Shown: positions 7,151 through 7,410 of the stretch, piece by piece
How the letters are laid out: the number at the start of each line of letters is the position of its first letter
Numbering within the stretch: the stretch's first letter is position 1
NCBI GenBank assembly: GCA_009923895.1
Contig: RFSP01000089.1
Span: forward strand, 1-7,410
Direction: 5' to 3'
Source of the DNA: Betaproteobacteria bacterium
GTDB lineage: Bacteria > Pseudomonadota > Gammaproteobacteria > Burkholderiales > Burkholderiaceae_C
DNA length: 7,410 bases
The notes under the pieces: generated by a model
Databases searched by the model: none
Told to the model about the DNA's origin: nothing
The model's input: the letters and a program-made list of their open reading frames with translations, nothing else
Program-made: the position numbers and the translations under genes

Positions 7151-7191
7151 CGCAGGGCAGTTGCGCTTCAAGTATTGAAGCGCAACCTGCG
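7151..7191. repeat. Perfect 12-bp hairpin with a 3-base loop
   Basis: GTTGCGCTTCAA (7160-7171) and its exact complement (7175-7186) flank a GTA loop. The stem is prolonged by CGCAG / CTGCG (7151-7155, 7187-7191) beyond a 4-base bulge. It lies inside the repeat element, just before its right 25-bp arm. There is no T-tract on either side, so it is not a standard terminator. Confidence 0.75.
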
Positions 7192-7325
7192 CAGCGGGAG
7201 CCCCGATCGGCCTCGGGGGCTGGGCCGCGCGAGAAGCTGAATGTCGAGCTTTGTCACCGCGGGGTGGATTGCCGCGCCGCATGCGCAGCTCGCAATGACG
7301 GTACGGAGGGGCGGACCGAGGAGAG

Positions 7326-7401
7326 TGGTGCCGACTATCCGAATCGAACGGATGACCTCCCGCTTACAAGGCGGATGCTCTACCAGCTGAGCTAAGTCGG
7401 C
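7326..7401 (-). tRNA. tRNA-Thr (anticodon UGU)
   Basis: The minus strand gives a complete 76-nt cloverleaf with an encoded CCA end. The acceptor stem is GCCGACT / AGTCGGC with discriminator A. The D stem is GCTC / GAGC. The anticodon stem is TCCGC / GCGGG (one T-G pair) with loop CTTGTAA, so the anticodon is TGT and reads ACA. The T stem is ATCCG / CGGAT with loop TTCGATT. It is close to the E. coli tRNA-Thr(UGU) as I remember it. Its promoter lies outside the window on the right. Its 3' end is 17 bp from the inverted-repeat element, and it is convergent with the MFS gene. Confidence 0.97.
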
Positions 7402-7410
7402 GATGACCGA

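Larger units (their letters stand above)
6953..7308. repeat. Composite inverted-repeat element filling the convergent intergenic region
   Basis: The gap of about 400 bp between the MFS gene and the tRNA gene holds no credible gene but is built of inverted repeats. The outer ends match: CCGTCATTGCGAGC at 6955-6968 and its complement at 7288-7301, with CTCCGT / ACGGAG (6953-6958, 7303-7308) extending them across a small offset. GCAATCCA (6977-6984) pairs with 7265-7272. A 25-bp block at 6985-7009 pairs with 7201-7225 with one mismatch. The right arm carries about 39 extra bases (7226-7264) absent from the left. Inside lie further nested hairpins. The CGTCATTGCGAGC...GCAATCC signature is one I recall as a dispersed intergenic palindrome in many proteobacterial genomes. 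No transposase and no obvious target-site duplication are seen. A non-autonomous mobile element or REP-like repeat is the best guess. Confidence 0.8.

Noticed and set aside
6953..7308. CRISPR array
   Set aside because: The repeats are inverted and nested, not regularly spaced direct repeats, and no cas genes are present.
7302..7325. Intrinsic terminator directly after tRNA-Thr
   Set aside because: Only very short self-complementary pieces and no T-tract on the minus strand; any stop signal is more likely in the hairpins of the repeat element.

Overview
The window looks like a piece of chromosome from a betaproteobacterium of the order Burkholderiales, probably Comamonadaceae. That placement is inferred from the protein sequences (a SecA with a SEC-C tail, an ArgJ with a typical burkholderial N-terminus), the fairly GC-rich coding sequence, and the neighbourhood M23 peptidase - secA - argJ. 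No database search was possible, so genus is not claimed.

Layout. On the minus strand, reading leftward from about 4083, lies a probable operon: an inner-membrane-anchored M23 (LytM-type) peptidase, secA (Sec translocase ATPase), and the first 88 codons of argJ (arginine biosynthesis), which runs off the left edge. A 70-bp divergent intergenic region (4084-4153) separates it from a tightly packed plus-strand operon: a metallo-beta-lactamase-fold hydrolase, a peptide deformylase (def) overlapping it by an ATGA junction, and a 12-TM-type MFS transporter overlapping def by 11 bp. At the right edge a complete tRNA-Thr(UGU) gene lies on the minus strand, convergent with the MFS gene.

Between the MFS stop and the tRNA 3' end (6923-7325) there is no credible gene. 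It is almost entirely filled by a roughly 356-bp composite inverted-repeat element (6953-7308). Its outer arms carry the motif CGTCATTGCGAGC and a 25-bp inner pair with a single mismatch, and it encloses several long nested hairpins. This is the most unusual structure in the window. It looks like a palindromic intergenic repeat or MITE-like element, possibly acting as a bidirectional transcription stop between the convergent genes.

A second point of interest is the 51-bp gap upstream of secA. It holds a 7-bp stem-loop and a 21-codon ORF that starts 4 nt after the M23 stop and runs over the secA start, while secA itself has no clear Shine-Dalgarno sequence. This is a plausible but unproven translational-coupling arrangement. 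Otherwise the genes are intact housekeeping or accessory genes; I see no CRISPR array, phage, transposase or toxin-antitoxin genes.
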